From Thalassotalea euphylliae (GTDB lineage: Bacteria > Pseudomonadota > Gammaproteobacteria > Enterobacterales > Alteromonadaceae), in the NCBI RefSeq assembly GCF_003390335.1, contig NZ_QUOU01000001.1, positions 4,092,001-4,156,000 of the forward strand: a DNA stretch of 64,000 bases, in the 5' to 3' direction. A program made the position numbers and the translations under genes. Below the pieces are notes generated by a model. It was given only the letters and a program-made list of their open reading frames with translations, made no database searches and was not told where the DNA came from. Of this stretch, positions 36,055-46,537 are shown in pieces. How positions within the stretch are numbered: position 1 is the first letter of the stretch; each line of letters opens with the position of its first letter.

Positions 36055-37422
36055 CTAATTTTTCTTGTTTTTCGACTTTTGAAGGGGTTTAAAAATTGGT
36101 GCAATTAATCCTTCATTCCAGTTTTCAACTTTCTTATCTTGCTCTAAATATTTCATCATTTTGCTTTGAGAAATATTGTGCTGCTCTGCGAGATCATTTG
36201 AAAGGTTGTACATTTGCATACCACTTTTTGGCGATGATATTGTTTTAATGTTTCCTTCACGACTAGCGAAAACCTTCTTATCGAAGTTACGCCAATACAA
36301 GGCATCATGAGGTTGACCTTGCTTGTTACCAGTTAAAAACGGGATTAAATTTACGCCATCTAAAGGTTTTTTATCTGAAACAGGGGCTTTAGAAATCTCA
36401 GCAATAGTCGCCATGATATCCATAGAACTCACAGGATTATCATAATCTACTCCCGAAGGTATAGTTCCGGGCCAAGACACTGCAAAAGGAACCCGAATCC
36501 CTCCTTCTGTATATTTACCCTTGTGTCCTCTTAATGGCCCATTATCTGATGCATTGTTTCCTGCTCCTCCATTGTCTGATAGGAAGAAAACAATAGTGTT
36601 TTCAGAGATGTCTAATTCTTCTAACTTATTCAAGAGTCGGCCAACCCCGTCATCTACAGATGTGACCATAGCCGCATAGGTACGTCTTTCTTTATTCTTT
36701 ATATGCTTGTTTCTATCAAGATATTCTTGCGTCGCTTGTAGTGGAGTGTGAGGAGCGTTGTATGCCAGATATAAAAAGAATGGGTTGTCCTTTTCTCTTT
36801 CAACAAACTCAATTGCTTTGTCAGATAACTTGTCAGTTAAGTATTTATCAAGCTCAACTTTAGTTTCATTTTCAAGTAACTTTGTCTTGTACCAAGACCA
36901 ATTATCAACCGCTTGATAGATGTCCTCCACTGTTAGCTCTTCTGGGAAATATCTGTGACCGCCAGATAAAAACCCATAGAAATAATCAAATCCGCGTTTG
37001 TTAGGCCTAAATTTAGGATGCGTCCCCATATGCCATTTGCCCACAATGCCTGATGTATAACCTACAGGCTCTAGTACTTCGGAAATCATACTTTCATCTA
37101 AAGGTAAACCCGAAGTAGCGTCATTCGGATCAATCACTGGATTCCGGCCAAACCCAAATCGGTCTTGATATCGTCCGGTTAAAAGACCAGCTCGACTAGG
37201 TCCACAAACGGCATAAGTTACATAGCCGTTTGTAAATCGAGCACCACTTTGTGCTAGTCGATCAATATTTGGAGTCCTAATATCTTTGCTACCGTTAAAG
37301 CCAACGTCAGCATAGCCTTGGTCGTCTGTTAATATAACAATCAGGTTGGGTTTTTCCTGAGCTGTTGCTGAGCAAACAAAACCACTAAATACGGCTAAAA
37401 CTACTGATAATATATTTTTCAT
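36055..37422 (-). CDS. S1-type formylglycine sulfatase (sulfatase C)
   Basis: A 455-aa exported sulfatase (signal peptide VVLAVFSGFVCSATA). Cys73 in CGPSRAGLLTG is the formylglycine precursor; metal ligands are in LTDDQGYADVGF and FFLSDNGGAGNN; GKWHMGTHPKF follows. It resembles sulfatase A in overall pattern (QRFGHE/DRFGFGRNP after the active site, GG(V/I)RVPF, and the C-terminal NIxxDxxE), so these two form one subgroup in the locus. It follows the beta-galactosidase gene by 8 bases, within the same operon. Confidence 0.9.
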   Translation of the reverse strand: MKNILSVVLAVFSGFVCSATAQEKPNLIVILTDDQGYADVGFNGSKDIRTPNIDRLAQSGARFTNGYVTYAVCGPSRAGLLTGRYQDRFGFGRNPVIDPNDATSGLPLDESMISEVLEPVGYTSGIVGKWHMGTHPKFRPNKRGFDYFYGFLSGGHRYFPEELTVEDIYQAVDNWSWYKTKLLENETKVELDKYLTDKLSDKAIEFVEREKDNPFFLYLAYNAPHTPLQATQEYLDRNKHIKNKERRTYAAMVTSVDDGVGRLLNKLEELDISENTIVFFLSDNGGAGNNASDNGPLRGHKGKYTEGGIRVPFAVSWPGTIPSGVDYDNPVSSMDIMATIAEISKAPVSDKKPLDGVNLIPFLTGNKQGQPHDALYWRNFDKKVFASREGNIKTISSPKSGMQMYNLSNDLAEQHNISQSKMMKYLEQDKKVENWNEGLIAPIFKPLQKSKNKKN

Positions 37423-37430
37423 AGTGTTTT

Positions 37431-40400
37431 TTAGCCCTTAAATGGTGAAATTAAAAACTCAAATTCATAGTCTTTCGCTGGAATTTGATATTCTTTGTGC
37501 GGCTTTGCTCCCCAACTATTGTCACCCCCAACGCCCAAATGTTTATAATCAAGCTGGACACTAGTGACGTCTTTGAATGGCACTTCGACTGTATGCAAGG
37601 GCAATGATTTAATGTCATAGCGATCAAATTTGGCGTAAGGGAGAGCAGAAAAATGGAACAGTTGATTTGATTGAACCTTTATACCAACTCCTGCTTGATT
37701 AACCACCGACATCCAACGCGTATCAGTTTTACCACCCGTTTCTTGTGGTCTTGTATAGTCGTGAACTTGTTGATCTACCGTGGAATTATAAACAGCAACA
37801 GCAGCACTTTGTTTTCTATCAACATAGTTTTCGTGTGGTCCGCGACCAAACCAAGAAAGATCGTTGAATCCCGCAGGCATTTCAAAATGAATCCCGATTC
37901 GAGGCATAAAGTTCAATTTACTTTTTTCGACATTCAAATTGCCTTTAACGGTTATTTCACCAGAGCCATTGATTGTGTATGTAGTGGTAAAGCTTCCTAT
38001 TTGATTGGCTAAATTATGAATGGTTTTAACCGCAATTTGATGTGGATTTAAGCGTTCAAAATCAATACTTTTAAGTTCCTGCTTAAGACTGGCTTTCAGC
38101 CAATCCTTGGTATTGTATCTCCAACCAAAACCACGATCATTATCTGTCTGTATCCGCCAGAAGTTGGCACTAATCCCTTCGGAAAAAAGTTCGACATTGC
38201 TGTACATGTAGTTTGATATCAAACCTGATTTATCATCAAAGGTAATTGAAAAATTATCTCCTGAGACTGAAATCGCGCCTTTGTCCTTACCAATATTTAC
38301 TATTTTTTGGTTGTTTGTAGTCGCCTCAAATATTGGCTCACTTAAACCATATTGCTCCCATGCAACGAGATGTTCCTTCTCTAATCCATTGCTCGCTTTA
38401 GCTGATTTAGCATTGAACCTAATGTGGTACTCTTTATCACTATTTAATTCGAAGTCAGGTAGATCCAATTCGACCCAAGCGTCACTATTCGCAGCTACAT
38501 CTATCCCCTTCATAGAGCCTGATTTAACTTCGACTCCATCCTCTAAAAAGTGCCAACTAAAATTCAAACCATTCGTTGAATTAAAGTTATATTTATTGCT
38601 TACCTGAAGTCTTCTACTTTCTATATCAAATTCACCAAATAATATAGGTTGGTAAATTTTCTTAACTTCATTCAAATGTGGATTAGGCGTTCTATCTGCT
38701 TGAATTAAACCGTTAGCTAAAAAGTTGGTGTTACTTTTACCTTCGTCAAAGTCGCCACCGAATGCCCAATATTGCTGACCTTTATCGTTTGTTTTTAAGA
38801 TAGTTTGATCGACCCAGTCCCAAATAAACCCACCTTGTAATTGCTCATGGGCATAAATGGTTTTCCAATACTTATCTAAGTTACCAACACTATTCCCCAT
38901 TGCATGCGCATATTCGGCCAGTATAAGGGGTCTATCTGGCTTGCCAGCAACATAGTCGTTAAGCTCCCATATAAAGTCATACATAGGTGTATATATTTCA
39001 GAATAATCTAGTTGAGTATGACCATCTTTCGTACCCCAACCACCGTAAGTAACAGGTCTACTAGGATCATTTTCTTTTATCCAAGCAGCAGCGTCATCAA
39101 ATACAGGGCCTAAACCTGATTCATTACCCAGAGACCAAAAAATTACGGAAGGGTGGTTCTTATCCCTTTCAACCATTCGGGTTACTCGTGCCATATGTGC
39201 TCCGTGCCACTCTGGTTTAAAACCTAGATGGTACTTGCGCTGATTGGCAGCTCGATCAAATTTTCCTTTAGGCTTTTGCGTTTTTGGATCTTCATCATCA
39301 ATTTGTTGTTTTCTTTCTGGCTGATTGCCCATCTGCATGTACTTATGAGCTTCGATGTTTGCTTCACCCATAACATACAAACCGTATTTATCCGCTAATT
39401 CATACAAGTAAGTATCGTTAGGGAAATGAGCGGTACGAACAGCATTAATGTTGTTCTTCTTCATAAGAAGCACATCTTCTAGCATCGACTCTTTTGTCAA
39501 TGTGCGTCCGCCATGCATATGATGCTCGACTCGGTTTACACCGCGAATAGTCACTACTTGGCCATTCACCTTGAACAACCCGTCCGCCATTTCTAAACGT
39601 CGGAAGCCTACATCTTGATTAATAGCTTGAATAATTTGGCCTTCGCTATCCTTTGTCGTTACAAATAACTGATACAATTCAGGAGTTTCTGCTGACCACT
39701 TATTAACGTCAGAAACGGTGCGAACAAAACTTACTTGTTGCTTATTTGTAACCTCCTTAGAGTCAGAAAATACCATTTCATCTTGATAACTAAGCTCTAT
39801 TTCAATTTCAGAAATACCTTCAGGTTCAGCCAAATCTAAGTCTAGTTTGAACTCACCAATTTCATATGAGTCATCTAGGCTAGAGCCGACGGTAATATCA
39901 GCTATATTGCTTTTGGGAGTGGCGTAAAGGTAAACATCTCGTTCAATGCCCGAAAGGCTCCATCCATCTTGATCTTCGAGATAGCTCGCATCTGACCAAC
40001 GGAAAATTTGAAGCGCTAAGTTATTACTGCCCTTATTCAGATAAGGTGTGAGGTCAAATTCTCCCGGCAATTTTGCGTCTTCGCTGTATCCAATTTTTGT
40101 TCCATTAAGCCAAACATACATAGCCGAATTAGCAGCGCCAACATGAAGTGTCACTTTTTGGCCATCCCAATTAGCAGGCAACTCAAATGTTTTTAAGTAA
40201 GAACTTACCGGATTATATTCTGCTGGTATATGTGGTTGATTTGCAGGAAATACATACTCAATGTTTAAGTAATGGGGTTTACCATGACCTTGTAGTTCAA
40301 CATTACCGGGAACGTTAATTTTTCCCCATTTAGAAGCGTCAAATTCTGAGGTGTAAAAATTTTCAGGTGCGAGCGCTGGGCGATCTACCCAATTGAATTG

Positions 40401-40643
40401 CCATTCTCCGTTTAACGATAAATAGTTTTTAGATCGCTCTATATTACCATTTTTAGCTAATTTTTCGCTTTCAAATGCAAAAAAACTGGCACGTGCAGGC
40501 AGACGATTTACTTCAAATATTTCAGGCTTTTTCCATTCTTGAGCCGTTTCAGCAATTACATTATCAACTTCATTAGAATTACACCCAGAAAGGCCAATAA
40601 TTGATAAAAGAACTGCTGTTGCGATTAAAGTCGGTTTAAGCAT
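37431..40643 (-). CDS. GH2 beta-galactosidase, lipoprotein
   Basis: A 1070-aa enzyme with lipobox LSGC (Cys21), so it is anchored in the periplasm or at the surface. Domains in order: sugar-binding (about 45-245), immunoglobulin-like (about 250-345), TIM barrel (about 345-640) and the C-terminal beta-galactosidase small-chain domain (about 790-1065). The catalytic acid/base is Glu508 in WSLGNESGLG and the nucleophile Glu577 in ILAEYAHAMGN, exactly as in LacZ/EbgA-type GH2 enzymes. A Lys/Asp-rich insertion at about 435-475 is unusual. It should release terminal beta-galactose after desulfation. Its start overlaps the stop of sulfatase D (40643). Confidence 0.93.
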   Translation of the reverse strand: MLKPTLIATAVLLSIIGLSGCNSNEVDNVIAETAQEWKKPEIFEVNRLPARASFFAFESEKLAKNGNIERSKNYLSLNGEWQFNWVDRPALAPENFYTSEFDASKWGKINVPGNVELQGHGKPHYLNIEYVFPANQPHIPAEYNPVSSYLKTFELPANWDGQKVTLHVGAANSAMYVWLNGTKIGYSEDAKLPGEFDLTPYLNKGSNNLALQIFRWSDASYLEDQDGWSLSGIERDVYLYATPKSNIADITVGSSLDDSYEIGEFKLDLDLAEPEGISEIEIELSYQDEMVFSDSKEVTNKQQVSFVRTVSDVNKWSAETPELYQLFVTTKDSEGQIIQAINQDVGFRRLEMADGLFKVNGQVVTIRGVNRVEHHMHGGRTLTKESMLEDVLLMKKNNINAVRTAHFPNDTYLYELADKYGLYVMGEANIEAHKYMQMGNQPERKQQIDDEDPKTQKPKGKFDRAANQRKYHLGFKPEWHGAHMARVTRMVERDKNHPSVIFWSLGNESGLGPVFDDAAAWIKENDPSRPVTYGGWGTKDGHTQLDYSEIYTPMYDFIWELNDYVAGKPDRPLILAEYAHAMGNSVGNLDKYWKTIYAHEQLQGGFIWDWVDQTILKTNDKGQQYWAFGGDFDEGKSNTNFLANGLIQADRTPNPHLNEVKKIYQPILFGEFDIESRRLQVSNKYNFNSTNGLNFSWHFLEDGVEVKSGSMKGIDVAANSDAWVELDLPDFELNSDKEYHIRFNAKSAKASNGLEKEHLVAWEQYGLSEPIFEATTNNQKIVNIGKDKGAISVSGDNFSITFDDKSGLISNYMYSNVELFSEGISANFWRIQTDNDRGFGWRYNTKDWLKASLKQELKSIDFERLNPHQIAVKTIHNLANQIGSFTTTYTINGSGEITVKGNLNVEKSKLNFMPRIGIHFEMPAGFNDLSWFGRGPHENYVDRKQSAAVAVYNSTVDQQVHDYTRPQETGGKTDTRWMSVVNQAGVGIKVQSNQLFHFSALPYAKFDRYDIKSLPLHTVEVPFKDVTSVQLDYKHLGVGGDNSWGAKPHKEYQIPAKDYEFEFLISPFKG

Positions 40644-42205
40644 TAGTAGCCTTCCTTAATAATTTGCTGAAGTTTATTTTCCATAGTTGTCACCAACTCT
40701 GAGTGCTCGGCTGCAATGTTATTAGTTTCACCAACATCTTTACTTAAGTCATATAACTGAGGCTCGACTGAAAAACCGCCTTCAATATTTTTACGGATAA
40801 GGAAAGGCGCTTCATTTTTGCGTTTTACTGGTTTTATGTATTTCATTTCATCAATACGTAATGACAACCTATTACCTACAGCTTCCGCAATTAATTCTTT
40901 GCGGTTTGAAGGTGCCATGCCAAGCATGAAATCTAGGTTTTCAACACTATCCATTGCTTCACCATCTTCTAGCTGGATATCTAGTAGTTTCGCCATTGAA
41001 GCGTAAATATCCATTTGAGAGAAAAGATCGTCTGACTCTTTAGGAGCAATAGTATTTGGCCAGTAGATGATAGTTGGCACTCTAGTACCCGCTTCATAAG
41101 CACTGTATTTACCACCTCTGAAAGGACCCGCAGGCTTGTGTTCACCTAACATTTCAATTGCCATATCATCATAGCCATCTGTTAGAACAGGACCGTTATC
41201 GCTGGTGAATACTATGATTGTATTTTCAGCAATACCAAGCTGTTCAAGTTCTTTAACAACTTGTCCAGTCATCCAATCCATTTGTACGATCGCATCGCCT
41301 CTAGGCCCCATTGAACTCTTGCCTTGAAAACGCGGATGTGGAAGCCTTGGAACGTGAATATCGTGATAAGAATGAAACAGGAAGAAAGGTTTATCTTTAT
41401 TCTGTCGAATAAAGTTCACCGCTTTTTCAGTAAATATATCAGGGAAATCCTCATCTTTCCAAAGGGCAGATTCACCTCCTGCCATAGTACCTATGCGGCT
41501 CACGCCGTTGATAATAGTGTCACTATGTTGTTCATCTGCTACAACACGAGCTAAATCAGGTCGTTCCTTTCTTGTTGGGCGATCACCAACTTTTTCTTTA
41601 TAGCTAACCTGAATTGGATCAGATTTATCCAGACCTACAACATTTCGATTTTCAAGATATACCGTTGGTACTCTATCGCCAGTTGCAGGTAGAAGAAAGC
41701 TGTAGTCAAATCCAATATCCAATGGACCGGGAGATACATCGCCATTCCAGTCAACATTTCCGTCACCTAAGCCAAGGTGCCACTTACCGACAACTGCGGT
41801 TTCATATCCCGCTTTCTTCAACATTGAAGGAAGTGTAGCCTTGCCGGGACGAATCAATGCAGGTGCATCCCCCGGTAAAATAGAAGCATTGCTTCTAAAT
41901 CCATGTTCTCCTGTCAGCAGAGAATAGCGAGATGGTGTACAAGTAGCAGCAGAACTATGTGCATCAGTAAGTTTAAAGCCATTATTCGCTAATTGGTCGA
42001 TATTAGGGGTTTCAACACCCTTAGCGCCATATGCGCCGACATCTCCGTAACCTAGATCGTCAATATAAAAAATAACCAAGTTTGGTTTTACCGATGTGGC
42101 AGGTATTGATTGATTTTCTTCTGATTGTTTTTCAGAAACTTTTGGGCTACAGCCAATGATACTGCTAGCGAGCAATACTGCTAATAAGGCGGATGAAAGT
42201 CTCAT
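40643..42205 (-). CDS. S1-type sulfatase lipoprotein (sulfatase D)
   Basis: A 520-aa sulfatase with lipobox IIGC (Cys19), so membrane-anchored. Cys89 in HSSAATCTPSRYSLLTG is the formylglycine precursor; metal ligands are in YIDDLGYGDVG and FTSDNGPVLTDG. Long insertions shared with sulfatase F (SFLLPATGDRVPTVYLENRN, then HDIHVPRLPHPRF and GPRGDAIVQMDWMTG) mark the two as close paralogs. It is the first gene of the operon sulfatase D-GH2-sulfatase C-beta-helix-sulfatase B, and has its own copy of the ECF-type motif. Confidence 0.92.
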   Translation of the reverse strand: MRLSSALLAVLLASSIIGCSPKVSEKQSEENQSIPATSVKPNLVIFYIDDLGYGDVGAYGAKGVETPNIDQLANNGFKLTDAHSSAATCTPSRYSLLTGEHGFRSNASILPGDAPALIRPGKATLPSMLKKAGYETAVVGKWHLGLGDGNVDWNGDVSPGPLDIGFDYSFLLPATGDRVPTVYLENRNVVGLDKSDPIQVSYKEKVGDRPTRKERPDLARVVADEQHSDTIINGVSRIGTMAGGESALWKDEDFPDIFTEKAVNFIRQNKDKPFFLFHSYHDIHVPRLPHPRFQGKSSMGPRGDAIVQMDWMTGQVVKELEQLGIAENTIIVFTSDNGPVLTDGYDDMAIEMLGEHKPAGPFRGGKYSAYEAGTRVPTIIYWPNTIAPKESDDLFSQMDIYASMAKLLDIQLEDGEAMDSVENLDFMLGMAPSNRKELIAEAVGNRLSLRIDEMKYIKPVKRKNEAPFLIRKNIEGGFSVEPQLYDLSKDVGETNNIAAEHSELVTTMENKLQQIIKEGY

Positions 42206-42247
42206 AGTTCACTCTAGTTGTATTTTTTGTTTAAAACCGATTAATAG

Positions 42248-42272
42248 TAAGACGACTATGAAAACAATATCC
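42248..42272 (-). promoter_or_regulatory. Shared ECF-type promoter motif upstream of the beta-galactosidase operon
   Basis: On the minus strand: GGATAT (42272-42267), 12 nt, CGTC (42254-42251) preceded by T, then TTACTA. About 45-67 bases from the sulfatase D start, between that gene and IS256 copy 1. Confidence 0.65.
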
Positions 42273-42299
42273 GCATATTGAAAAATAAAAAATTTTAGC

Positions 42300-43608
42300 G
42301 ACTCTGTAACTAAATCTGTGTAACTGCCTATTATTAATACCCATATAGGGTTTAGGATAGGTAGTTATGAACAAGAAAGAACTTGAAGTCTTTGCCAAGC
42401 AAGCGGCTAAATCCATCAAAACGGAAGCAGATTTAACGAACTTTCGTAAAATGCTTACCAAGGTAACGGTTGAAGCTGCGCTTAATGCGGAGCTGGATGA
42501 ACACCTTGGTTATGTTCGTCATGAGCAATCCATCAACGATAATTCACGCAATGGCTATTCGCCCAAAACTATACGAACAGAAGATGGCGAGATTGATTTA
42601 GATACACCTCGTGATAGAGATTCTAGTTTTGAGCCTCAACTGGTTAAAAAGAATCAAACCCGCTTTACGTCAATGGATGACAAGATTTTATATCTGTATT
42701 CCAAAGGCATGACGACTCGTGAAATCGTGTCCACATTCAAGGAAATGTACGATGCAGATGTTTCACCAACACTGATTTCTCGTGTGACTGATGCGGTTAT
42801 CGCTCAAGTCGTCGAGTGGCAAGCCAGGCCGCTTGATGCTGTTTACCCAATCGTCTATCTCGACTGCTTGGTTGTAAAAATACGCCAAGATAAGCAAGTC
42901 ATCAACAAAGCCATTTACTTAGCCTTAGGCGTGAATATCGAAGGCCATAAAGAACTTCTAGGTATGTGGATATCAGAAAACGAAGGCGCGAAGTTCTGGC
43001 TTAACGTATTAACGGAGCTTCAAAACCGTGGCGTCAAAGATATCCTTATCGCCTGTGTCGATGGCCTTAAAGGTTTCCCTGATGCAATTAATACCGTTTA
43101 TCCTGACACACAAATTCAGCTTTGTATTGTTCATATGGTGCGTAATTCATTGAAGTTTGTGCCGTGGAAAGACTACAAAGCCATCACGGCTGATTTAAAG
43201 CGCATATACCAATCGGTAACTGAAGATGAAGCCTTAATGGCCTTAGAGCAGTTTGAGCAACGCTGGGACAGTAAATATCCCAATATCTCTCGCTCATGGC
43301 GAAATAACTGGCAAAACGTTAGTACCATCTTCAATTACCCTGAAGATATCAGAAAAGCTATTTACACCACCAACGCTATTGAATCGCTGAACTCAGTTAT
43401 ACGTAAAGCCATTAAGAAACGTAAGCTGTTCCCACATGACGATTCGGCGAAAAAGGTGGTTTACTTAGCTATTGAGCAGGCATCTAAAAAATGGACGATG
43501 CCGATAAGAAATTGGAAATCGGCCTTAAATCGATTTATGATCGAATTCGAAGACCGATTAAAAGATGTTATTTAAAACTGGCAGTTACACAAAATGTGTT
43601 ACAGGGTC
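42300..43608 (+). mobile_element. IS256-family insertion sequence, copy 1 (1309 bp)
   Basis: The ends are inverted repeats beginning GACTCTGTAAC (left) and GACCCTGTAAC (right, read inward), both followed six bases on by TGTGTAACTGCC. The flanking octamers (ATTTTAGC left, CCTTGTAA right) differ, so there is no target duplication. The right end abuts the 8-bp hairpin at 43609-43628. Confidence 0.93.
42367..43575 (+). CDS. IS256-family (mutator-type) transposase
   Basis: A 402-aa DDE transposase. The catalytic residues are the Asp in VYLDCLVVK, the Asp in ACVDGLKGFP and the Glu in TTNAIESLNS; the C-x2-H pair of the mutator family is in QLCIVHMVRNSL. The protein is identical to the copy at 49562-50770 and to the interrupted third copy, so expansion was recent. 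The ATG is 67 bases inside the element's left end. Confidence 0.95.
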   Translation: MNKKELEVFAKQAAKSIKTEADLTNFRKMLTKVTVEAALNAELDEHLGYVRHEQSINDNSRNGYSPKTIRTEDGEIDLDTPRDRDSSFEPQLVKKNQTRFTSMDDKILYLYSKGMTTREIVSTFKEMYDADVSPTLISRVTDAVIAQVVEWQARPLDAVYPIVYLDCLVVKIRQDKQVINKAIYLALGVNIEGHKELLGMWISENEGAKFWLNVLTELQNRGVKDILIACVDGLKGFPDAINTVYPDTQIQLCIVHMVRNSLKFVPWKDYKAITADLKRIYQSVTEDEALMALEQFEQRWDSKYPNISRSWRNNWQNVSTIFNYPEDIRKAIYTTNAIESLNSVIRKAIKKRKLFPHDDSAKKVVYLAIEQASKKWTMPIRNWKSALNRFMIEFEDRLKDVI

Positions 43609-43628
43609 CCTTGTAAGTGATTACAAGG
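43609..43628. terminator. Terminator-like hairpin abutting IS256 copy 1
   Basis: Stem CCTTGTAA / TTACAAGG with loop GTGA, 29 bases past the TonB-receptor stop. A T run expected on the minus strand is missing because the IS begins at the hairpin base. Confidence 0.6.
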
Positions 43629-43656
43629 CTTCTAGTTTATTTATCAGTATTAATGC

Positions 43657-46446
43657 TTAAAAGCGTGCTCTAACACCTAAAACATATCTTCTATCAGCAT
43701 CTCGTTGTTGAACTAAAGGTCCATCTTCAAAAATGGCTCTTTCGTCGAAAGTTTCTTTGGTGAGGTTTACTCCTGATAATGTTACCGAAAAACTATCATT
43801 AATGTCATAAGAAACACTAGCATTTAATTGTCCTCTATCATCTTGATAGAAAGGTAATCCATTGGCTAAGTCAATTGCTTCTTCACGAAGAAAAGCATCT
43901 CGATAGGTATATCTTACACGAGCGTTAAATCCATGCTTTTCATAAAATACTGTAATATTGTAAGAATTTTCAGACAAATTTCTAAAGTTTAAGTCCAACT
44001 CAACTGTTTCACCTTCACCTTGTAGGAAACCCGGTAAAGTGAAGCTAGCGTCTCTTTCACCGTCTTGGTAAGTGTAATTTGCACTAAGACCTAATCCATC
44101 TAATGGGCTTGGTAAATTATCGAATGTGTGTTGTACTGCTAATTCTATACCTTTAATTTCTCCACCTGTTTGATTAACTGGAAGAATTAGATCTACAAGG
44201 TTTCCGGGTTCTGAACCTTCAGGTGCCTCGCTATCTATAGCGTTAGGATTGTAAATCCCGTCAACGATTACTTCACTACCAACTACTTCATCAATATCTT
44301 TAAAGAAAATACCTGCGCTAAAGTAACTAGCTTCACCGTAATAGTGTTCAACAGACAAATCGTATTGTTTAGCGGTTGTGGGTGAAAGCTGAGGATTACC
44401 GCCTTGTACCGGGTTGCTGTTTAAAGGGAAGTTAACTGTTGGAGATAAATCGCCAAAGTCAGGTCGCCTCAGTATTTTCGCAGCACCAAATCTAACTAAA
44501 GTTTCTTCAGAAACAGCAAGTACTAAACTCATACTTGGTAAGGTTTCAGTATAGTCCTGCTTCTCTGAGATATCTTCAGCAACTCCGTTGTTGATGCGGA
44601 AGCCATCGGCAGTTTGTTCAGTCTGAACTACTCGTACACCAACATTACCTGTTAGTTGCATATCGCCGAATATTTCAGTATCTATGTTGAGTTTAGCGTA
44701 ACCAGCCAATGTATCTTCTGAAACACCAAAGTACTGTGTTCTGTCAGGATCTGGAGCTAATGAAATTCCTAATGCGCTTCTAATTTCTTCTAAATTCTTT
44801 AATTGAGAAGGGTCACCTGTTAAGAAGCCATCCAAGTAAGAAGCACCTGAATTAAAATCAAAGAAATCAGTTGGAGTTTGACTTAAAAACGGTGCTAAGT
44901 CTCCTTGAGCAAGGCCCGGAAAGTTTGCAGAAGATTGTACTATGCGATCGCGAGTAGAATCTCTTTGACTGGTTCTCAAACCGAACTCCAGATTAGAAAA
45001 TACGTTATTGTTAAAATACCAACTAAAATCTATTTTTTGAGCTGAATCACTGTTTTCAAAATATGAAGCTCTATCACGAGCAACAAATACCGCGTAACTA
45101 TTTGGATCACTTAGGTCACCTGTAAAGTCATCGGCAGGCCCGTAAGCTAAGTCGCCTGTGTTATCGTAATAGAAATTAATTCTTTGGCGACTTCCCGCAC
45201 TGTTTATATTGGATGCATCAGGATTTTGAAATTGAGTTACCAAGCTAAACTGAGGTGCGAATGTATCTGATTCAGAATCACTTAATTCAAATGACATATC
45301 TAAACTGTCATTAATGATCCATTCACCACCTAAAGCAAACAAATCTGTATCAGTTTCGCGGCTTAAGCTAGAATTAGTAGAACGTAGTTGTATTCCATCA
45401 ACTTGGGTTGAAGATATTATAGGAATAGACACACCGTTAGCAGTGAATACGTCGAAAGTTGCTGAGTCGAGATGATCCCGTTCCCCCCTTGCTCCCGGTT
45501 GACCAAGAAATGCGCCGTGTCCTCGACGATCTGTTTCTGCACGAGTAAGAGTCGCATCGACAAATAATTTCAAGTCATCATTTGCTTGCCATTCAATAGA
45601 ACCGCTAAACGCATCTGTAGTGCGGTCTTCAATACTGAAAAACTGTTGTGCGAAAGTTGGTCGTAAATATGTATCTGGTGCTGATGTGCCGTCGCCCGGC
45701 CCTCCAAATTGATCGAGATCGATCCCACCTCGTGTTCCTACACGAACATTTAAAGAGTCCTCTCTAACTTTCTGAACTTGATGGTTTGCAGAGAATACAA
45801 CTCCTATTTCACCAAAATCAGTTTGAAACTTATCACCGAATGTTCCTGAGATACTAGGGCCCCACTCATCTCTATTTTCAGCGTATTCAGCTTTTGTTGT
45901 TATTGAACGAATAGGTTTACTTAGACTTAGGCCGCGATAAGTTTTTAAGTCAATTGTTCCACCTAATGACCCCTCTACCATATCAGCTGTCGGAACCTTA
46001 GTTACAACTACTGACGCTATAAGCGATGCGGGTAAGTCTTCGAAGCTAATACCACCACGAGCATCTTCTGCGGGAGCTGTGCCTCGACCATTAACTTCAA
46101 CTCTATTTTGGTCTGAACCGCGAATAGATACTGAGCTACCAACACCCGAAGTACGATCAATTTGTATGCCAGTAATATTTTCTAAAACCTCTGCAAGGTT
46201 ATTATCTGGTAACTTACCAACGTCTTCAGAATTAATAACCTCGACAATATTATCTGTGCTACGTTTCATGTTCATTGCACTAGATAAACTTTCTTTAATA
46301 CCTGTAACTTCAATAACTTCAATTTCTTTATCTTTTCTTTTATCTGAATTTTCTTCGGCAGCGAAACTATTGATGCTTGTAATTGATAATGCTAAAAAGC
46401 AGCTTTTAGCAACTTTGCTAAGCTTTAAGTTTGGTGCTTTTGTCAC
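43657..46446 (-). CDS. TonB-dependent outer-membrane receptor 1
   Basis: A 929-aa receptor. The start is GTG 46446 (MTKAPNLKLSKVAKSCFLAL), because GGGGAGA lies seven bases upstream; upstream starts have no ribosome site. A signal peptide is followed by the TonB box region and plug domain (IEVTGIKESLSSAMNMKRST, SEDVGKLPDNNLAEVLENI, SIRGSDQNRVEVNGRG, GSLGGTIDLKT), then a 22-strand barrel ending in RRYVLGVRARF with terminal Phe. This plug pattern is typical of the carbohydrate-linked receptors of alteromonads. It lacks an STN signalling domain, unlike receptor 2. Likely role: uptake of sulfated galactan oligosaccharides. Confidence 0.93.
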   Translation of the reverse strand: MTKAPNLKLSKVAKSCFLALSITSINSFAAEENSDKRKDKEIEVIEVTGIKESLSSAMNMKRSTDNIVEVINSEDVGKLPDNNLAEVLENITGIQIDRTSGVGSSVSIRGSDQNRVEVNGRGTAPAEDARGGISFEDLPASLIASVVVTKVPTADMVEGSLGGTIDLKTYRGLSLSKPIRSITTKAEYAENRDEWGPSISGTFGDKFQTDFGEIGVVFSANHQVQKVREDSLNVRVGTRGGIDLDQFGGPGDGTSAPDTYLRPTFAQQFFSIEDRTTDAFSGSIEWQANDDLKLFVDATLTRAETDRRGHGAFLGQPGARGERDHLDSATFDVFTANGVSIPIISSTQVDGIQLRSTNSSLSRETDTDLFALGGEWIINDSLDMSFELSDSESDTFAPQFSLVTQFQNPDASNINSAGSRQRINFYYDNTGDLAYGPADDFTGDLSDPNSYAVFVARDRASYFENSDSAQKIDFSWYFNNNVFSNLEFGLRTSQRDSTRDRIVQSSANFPGLAQGDLAPFLSQTPTDFFDFNSGASYLDGFLTGDPSQLKNLEEIRSALGISLAPDPDRTQYFGVSEDTLAGYAKLNIDTEIFGDMQLTGNVGVRVVQTEQTADGFRINNGVAEDISEKQDYTETLPSMSLVLAVSEETLVRFGAAKILRRPDFGDLSPTVNFPLNSNPVQGGNPQLSPTTAKQYDLSVEHYYGEASYFSAGIFFKDIDEVVGSEVIVDGIYNPNAIDSEAPEGSEPGNLVDLILPVNQTGGEIKGIELAVQHTFDNLPSPLDGLGLSANYTYQDGERDASFTLPGFLQGEGETVELDLNFRNLSENSYNITVFYEKHGFNARVRYTYRDAFLREEAIDLANGLPFYQDDRGQLNASVSYDINDSFSVTLSGVNLTKETFDERAIFEDGPLVQQRDADRRYVLGVRARF

Positions 46447-46510
46447 AACTCTTCTCCCCATTTGTTTTAATTTTATGTAGACATCGTCTGATTTTTCATT
46501 GGATGTTTTT

Positions 46511-46537
46511 AGTAGGACGATTGAGGTAGAAAAAACC
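46511..46537 (-). promoter_or_regulatory. Shared ECF-type promoter motif upstream of receptor 1
   Basis: On the minus strand: GGTTTT (46537-46532), 12 nt, CGTC (46519-46516) preceded by T, then CTACTA. About 70 bases from the GTG start. Confidence 0.6.
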